From positions 1 through 64,000 of the forward strand of contig JBDHVC010000014.1 in the NCBI GenBank assembly GCA_039809495.1: a stretch of 64,000 nucleotides of DNA, read 5' to 3'. Numbering within the stretch: position 1 is the stretch's first letter; every line of letters starts with the position of its first letter. The notes under the pieces were generated by a model. That model saw nothing but the letters and a program-made list of their open reading frames with translations. It was not told the origin of the DNA and made no database searches. Below are positions 61,366 to 64,000 of this stretch, in pieces. This DNA comes from JAFLCL01 sp039809495. GTDB lineage: Bacteria; Myxococcota_A; Polyangia; Polyangiales; Sandaracinaceae. Both the position numbers and the translations under genes were made by a program.

Positions 61366-63441
61366 ATGAGCGCGAACGACCCGACGGACCTGATCGCGCG
61401 CGGCGAGTACGAGGAGGCGGCGCGGCGCTGTCGCGAAGAGGGGAAGCTCGCGGAGGCGGCGCGCTGCCTCGCCGCGGTGTGGCGCTACCCCGAGGCGGTC
61501 GAGCTCGCGCTCGCGTCCGAGAGCCCCGAGGCCGCCTACGGGTACGCCGTCGCGTCGCTCGATGCCCAGCTCGTCCAGCGCGTGATCGACGCGCTCGCGC
61601 GCACGCCCGACGCCGCGAAGAGGGCCTCGAGCGTCGCGGAGTTGCGAGGCCGCACGGCCGACGCGGGCGCCCTCATGGAGGCCGCGGGGGAGCGCGCGCG
61701 AGCCGCCGAGCTCTTCGAGGAGGCGGGAGAGCTCGGTCACGCGGCGCGCCTGCTCGAGCGAGAGGGCGAGCTGCGTCGGGCGGGGATGCTCTACGAGCGG
61801 CGGCTCGAGGAGAGCCCCGACGACGCCGCGAGCGCCCTCGCGCTCGGCCGGATCCTCTTCGGCTTCGGTCGATACGAGCCCGCGGCGAGCGCGCTCCAGC
61901 GCGCGGCGAGCGATCCGAGCACGGAGCGGGCGGCGCTCCCCTGGCTCCTCCGGACCCTCGTGGCGCTCGATCTGATCGACGCCGCGAGCGAGCTCCTCGA
62001 GCGCCTCCGCGCGCTCGATCCGAGCCTCCCGCTCGAGCCCCGCGAGGCCGCGAGGCGCCTCGCGTCGAGCGACGACGCGCCCAAGAGCGAGGCGAGCGAG
62101 CTCCTGCTCGGCCGCTACCGCGTGCTGCGCACGCTCGGCGCGGGGGCGTCCGGGCGCGTCCTCGCGGCCGAGGACGTCCTCGCCGCGCGCGAGGTCGCGG
62201 TGAAGGTGCTGAGCGTCCAGGGCGGCGTCCAAGGTCGCGACGCCCTCGCGCGCTTCGCTCGCGAGGCCCAGATCGCCGCGTCCATCGAGCACCCGAACGT
62301 CGTGCGCGTCTACGACTTCGTCCCCGATGGGCCTTTCCTCGTCATGGAGCTGATGCCCGGGGGCACGCTCGAGGAGCGGCTCGCGCCGGACGAGCGGGAC
62401 GCGCCGCTCGCCCCGCTCGTCGCCGCGCACGTCGCCGGCTCGATCCTCCGCGCGCTCGACGTCGTCCATCGGCGCGGCGTCGTCCACCGCGATCTCAAGC
62501 CCGCCAACGTCTTCTTCGGCGCCGCGGGCGAGGTGAAGGTCGGCGACTTCGGCGTGGCCCACCTCACCGACGCCGGGACGACGCGGACGGGCGCGATGAT
62601 GGGCACGCTCGGCTACATGGCGCCCGAGCAGATCACCGGCGACGGCAACCCCGACGCGTCGACGGACCTCTACGCCTTCGGCGTGATCCTCTATCGCATG
62701 CTGGTCGGCGCGCTCCCCTTCCCCGGCCCCGACTTCCTCACGCAGCACCTGAGCGCGCCGATCCCTCGGCCGAGCGAGCACGCGAGCTGGCTCGAGGCGG
62801 ACTTCGATCCCCCGATCCTCAAGCTCCTCGCGAAGGATCGTCGCGATCGCTTCGCCACCGCGAGCGAGGCGTTCGACGCCCTCTCCAAGCTCCCGTTCGC
62901 GCGAGCGGGCGAGCGCTTCGAGCGTCGCGCGCCAGCCCCGCTCGACGCCCCGAGCGCGGCCGCCTCGGAGGCGCGCTCGGCCGAGCACGCACCGAGCTCG
63001 AGCGAGCGCTACGCGCCGAAGGAGCGCTTCGTCCGCGGCGCGCTCGCGTTCACGCGCGGCGTCGACACGCTCCTCGAGCGCCCGGTGTGGCTGCTCGAGG
63101 ACGCGAGCGACGCGCTGCGGGCGCACTATCGCCGCTTCGCCAGGGTGGTCTCGCCCCACGTCCAGGCGGTGCTCGCCGTCGACGACGACGCGCGCCTCGT
63201 CGTCCTCGAGGCGCCGGGCGGCGCGCCCGCCGAGCGCACACCGATCGCGCTCGATCGCATGCCCGACGTGGGGAGCGCCCTCGACGCGCTCGAGCAGGCA
63301 GGGCTCCACCACGGCGCGATCGCGGCGAGCGAGCTCGTCCTCGGCGAGGCGCGCGCCGTGCTTTTGCTCCCGAGCGCGGCGAGCGAGCGCTCGATCGACG
63401 AGGATCGCCGCGCGGTCGCCGCCCTCTTCGGCGCTCGCTGA
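61366..63441 (+). CDS. TPR - Ser/Thr kinase - degenerate kinase protein
   Basis: 691 residues, no TM. Residues 1-235 are helical TPR-like repeats rich in Ala/Glu ('GELGHAARLLEREGELRRAG'). Kinase domain 249-510: 'GAGASGRVL', Lys280, 'HRDLKPAN' 374-381 and DFG 394-396, all consensus. After a 40-residue Ser/Ala linker, residues about 552-691 resemble a shrunken second kinase: 'FTRGVDTLLERPVWLLED' matches the usual lobe-N pattern with the Lys lost, and 'LHHGAIAASELVL' sits where HRDxKPxN should be. TPR placed before, not after, the kinase is unusual. A cytosolic signalling hub is likely. Confidence 0.9.
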   Translation: MSANDPTDLIARGEYEEAARRCREEGKLAEAARCLAAVWRYPEAVELALASESPEAAYGYAVASLDAQLVQRVIDALARTPDAAKRASSVAELRGRTADAGALMEAAGERARAAELFEEAGELGHAARLLEREGELRRAGMLYERRLEESPDDAASALALGRILFGFGRYEPAASALQRAASDPSTERAALPWLLRTLVALDLIDAASELLERLRALDPSLPLEPREAARRLASSDDAPKSEASELLLGRYRVLRTLGAGASGRVLAAEDVLAAREVAVKVLSVQGGVQGRDALARFAREAQIAASIEHPNVVRVYDFVPDGPFLVMELMPGGTLEERLAPDERDAPLAPLVAAHVAGSILRALDVVHRRGVVHRDLKPANVFFGAAGEVKVGDFGVAHLTDAGTTRTGAMMGTLGYMAPEQITGDGNPDASTDLYAFGVILYRMLVGALPFPGPDFLTQHLSAPIPRPSEHASWLEADFDPPILKLLAKDRRDRFATASEAFDALSKLPFARAGERFERRAPAPLDAPSAAASEARSAEHAPSSSERYAPKERFVRGALAFTRGVDTLLERPVWLLEDASDALRAHYRRFARVVSPHVQAVLAVDDDARLVVLEAPGGAPAERTPIALDRMPDVGSALDALEQAGLHHGAIAASELVLGEARAVLLLPSAASERSIDEDRRAVAALFGAR

Positions 63442-63464
63442 GGGTGTCCGTGCGAGGCGCGCCG

Positions 63465-64000
63465 TCAGGGAGCGCAGCCGGCGCCCGGCGCCTCGATCCG
63501 TGCGCGCCCTCGGACGGCGCTCGCCAAGAAGCACCCCCACTGGGAGCGAATCTCCGGGATCTGCATGAACACGTTGTGGCCGTCGCTGAATCCGTCGCCC
63601 GCGCTCTGGATCACCGCGCCCGTGTAGGGGCCGGCCGTCCCCTCGAGATCGTCCTCGATCGGGTAGTCGATGAGGCCGTCGAGGCCCGCCCACGCGAGCC
63701 TCGCCTGCATGCTCGGCCACACGACGTCGCCCGCCTGCCGGTGCCCGTACGCGAGCGCCATCGCGTCGAAGAGGCTCGTCGAGAAGTACGAGTCGCCCTG
63801 CCCGACGACCTCGTAGATGGGGCGCGCCGCGAAGCCCGCGAGCGGCCGGCGCGAGATGCGCGGCGCGAAGACGATCGGATCCGCGCTCTCCCACGCGAGC
63901 TGCAGGAGCTGCATGGCGGGGTGCAGGTGGCTGAGCTCCGCGCCGTCCACGCGGAGCACGCCGCCGAGCACGGCCCGCGGGTTCGAGATGATCGAGGTCT
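63465..64000 (-). CDS. C-terminal part of a probable alpha/beta-hydrolase-like protein (runs off the window)
   Basis: The frame is open to base 64000, so the N-terminus and nucleophile region lie outside. The visible 178 residues include 'ISNPRAVLGGVLRVDGAELS', 'LLQLAWESADPIVFAPRISR' and 'IYEVVGQGDSYFSTSLFDAM'. The 'SADP' and 'GDSYF' elements match the region around the acidic and later triad residues in a group of lipoprotein-type alpha/beta hydrolases; 'DGHNVFMQIPEIRSQWGCFL' gives the catalytic His candidate. Assignment is tentative. Converges with the TPR-kinase gene 23 nt away. Confidence 0.5.
   Translation of the reverse strand, partial: TSIISNPRAVLGGVLRVDGAELSHLHPAMQLLQLAWESADPIVFAPRISRRPLAGFAARPIYEVVGQGDSYFSTSLFDAMALAYGHRQAGDVVWPSMQARLAWAGLDGLIDYPIEDDLEGTAGPYTGAVIQSAGDGFSDGHNVFMQIPEIRSQWGCFLASAVRGRARIEAPGAGCAP

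Noticed and set aside
60145..63894. 1249-codon open frame on the minus strand
   Set aside because: Runs antisense to the TPR-kinase gene and out of frame through the other kinase; no conserved motif.

Overview
This is a chromosomal window of very high G+C (roughly 73 percent by eye) with dense, overlapping genes and GTG/TTG starts. It carries five Hanks-type Ser/Thr kinases, several lipoproteins with Asp/Ala/Gly-rich linkers after the lipobox, a protein with MopE-type Cys/Asp repeats and an FG-GAP lipoprotein. This combination points to Myxococcota, probably the Sandaracinus/Polyangia side. The species cannot be fixed from the sequence alone. I see no tRNA, rRNA, CRISPR array, insertion sequence or prophage.

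Layout. 1-5195: a five-gene efflux operon (periplasmic adaptor, two ATPases, two ABC-2 permeases; YbhG/F/S/R-like), closed by a 14-bp GC hairpin. 5373-7469: a lipoprotein with an NlpC-like core and a C-terminal PPC-like domain. 7549-8262: a CRP/FNR-family regulator. 8281-15565 (minus): a TPR protein, then a MoxR / DUF58 / TgpA-transglutaminase operon headed by a membrane kinase. 15679-17624: a P-loop GTPase-like membrane protein overlapping an RluA-type pseudouridine synthase. 17746-19014: an exported protein of unknown function. 19153-21810 (minus): PEP carboxylase. 21933-24872: a kinase fused to a beta-propeller-like sensor. 24875-26776: a small lipoprotein, a YbjN-like protein and PspA. 26895-27965 (minus): a lipoprotein. 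28353-31601: the homogentisate branch of tyrosine degradation (hpd, hmgA) with a divergent LysR gene and a near-perfect 26-bp palindrome between them. 31685-38322: a PIG-L deacetylase lipoprotein, a GT2 glycosyltransferase and two GT-C-like membrane proteins, one with a small Cys-rich partner.

38490-45824 (minus) is the most unusual locus. An ABC ATPase is followed by two ABC-2 permeases, each carrying a large extracytoplasmic domain. One domain is an apparently intact gluzincin metallopeptidase (HExxH plus a downstream Glu). The other looks like the same fold with all zinc ligands lost. An FG-GAP lipoprotein gene follows on the same strand. 45954-48744: a YgjV-like membrane protein and an overlapping set of three exported or lipoprotein genes. 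48796-53711: mfd and a divergent one-TM protein. 53806-60191: a kinase, the MopE-like lipoprotein and a GT-C glycosyltransferase with a membrane-anchored partner. 60216-63441: two divergent kinases, one with an altered catalytic loop and one with a TPR-kinase-pseudokinase architecture. 63465-64000: the C-terminal part of a probable hydrolase.

Two sequence-wide habits stand out. Many transcription units without a Shine-Dalgarno have a TAnnnT hexamer only 6-14 nt before the start codon, which suggests leaderless or very short-leader mRNAs. Transcription units often end in strong GC hairpins without a U-tract.
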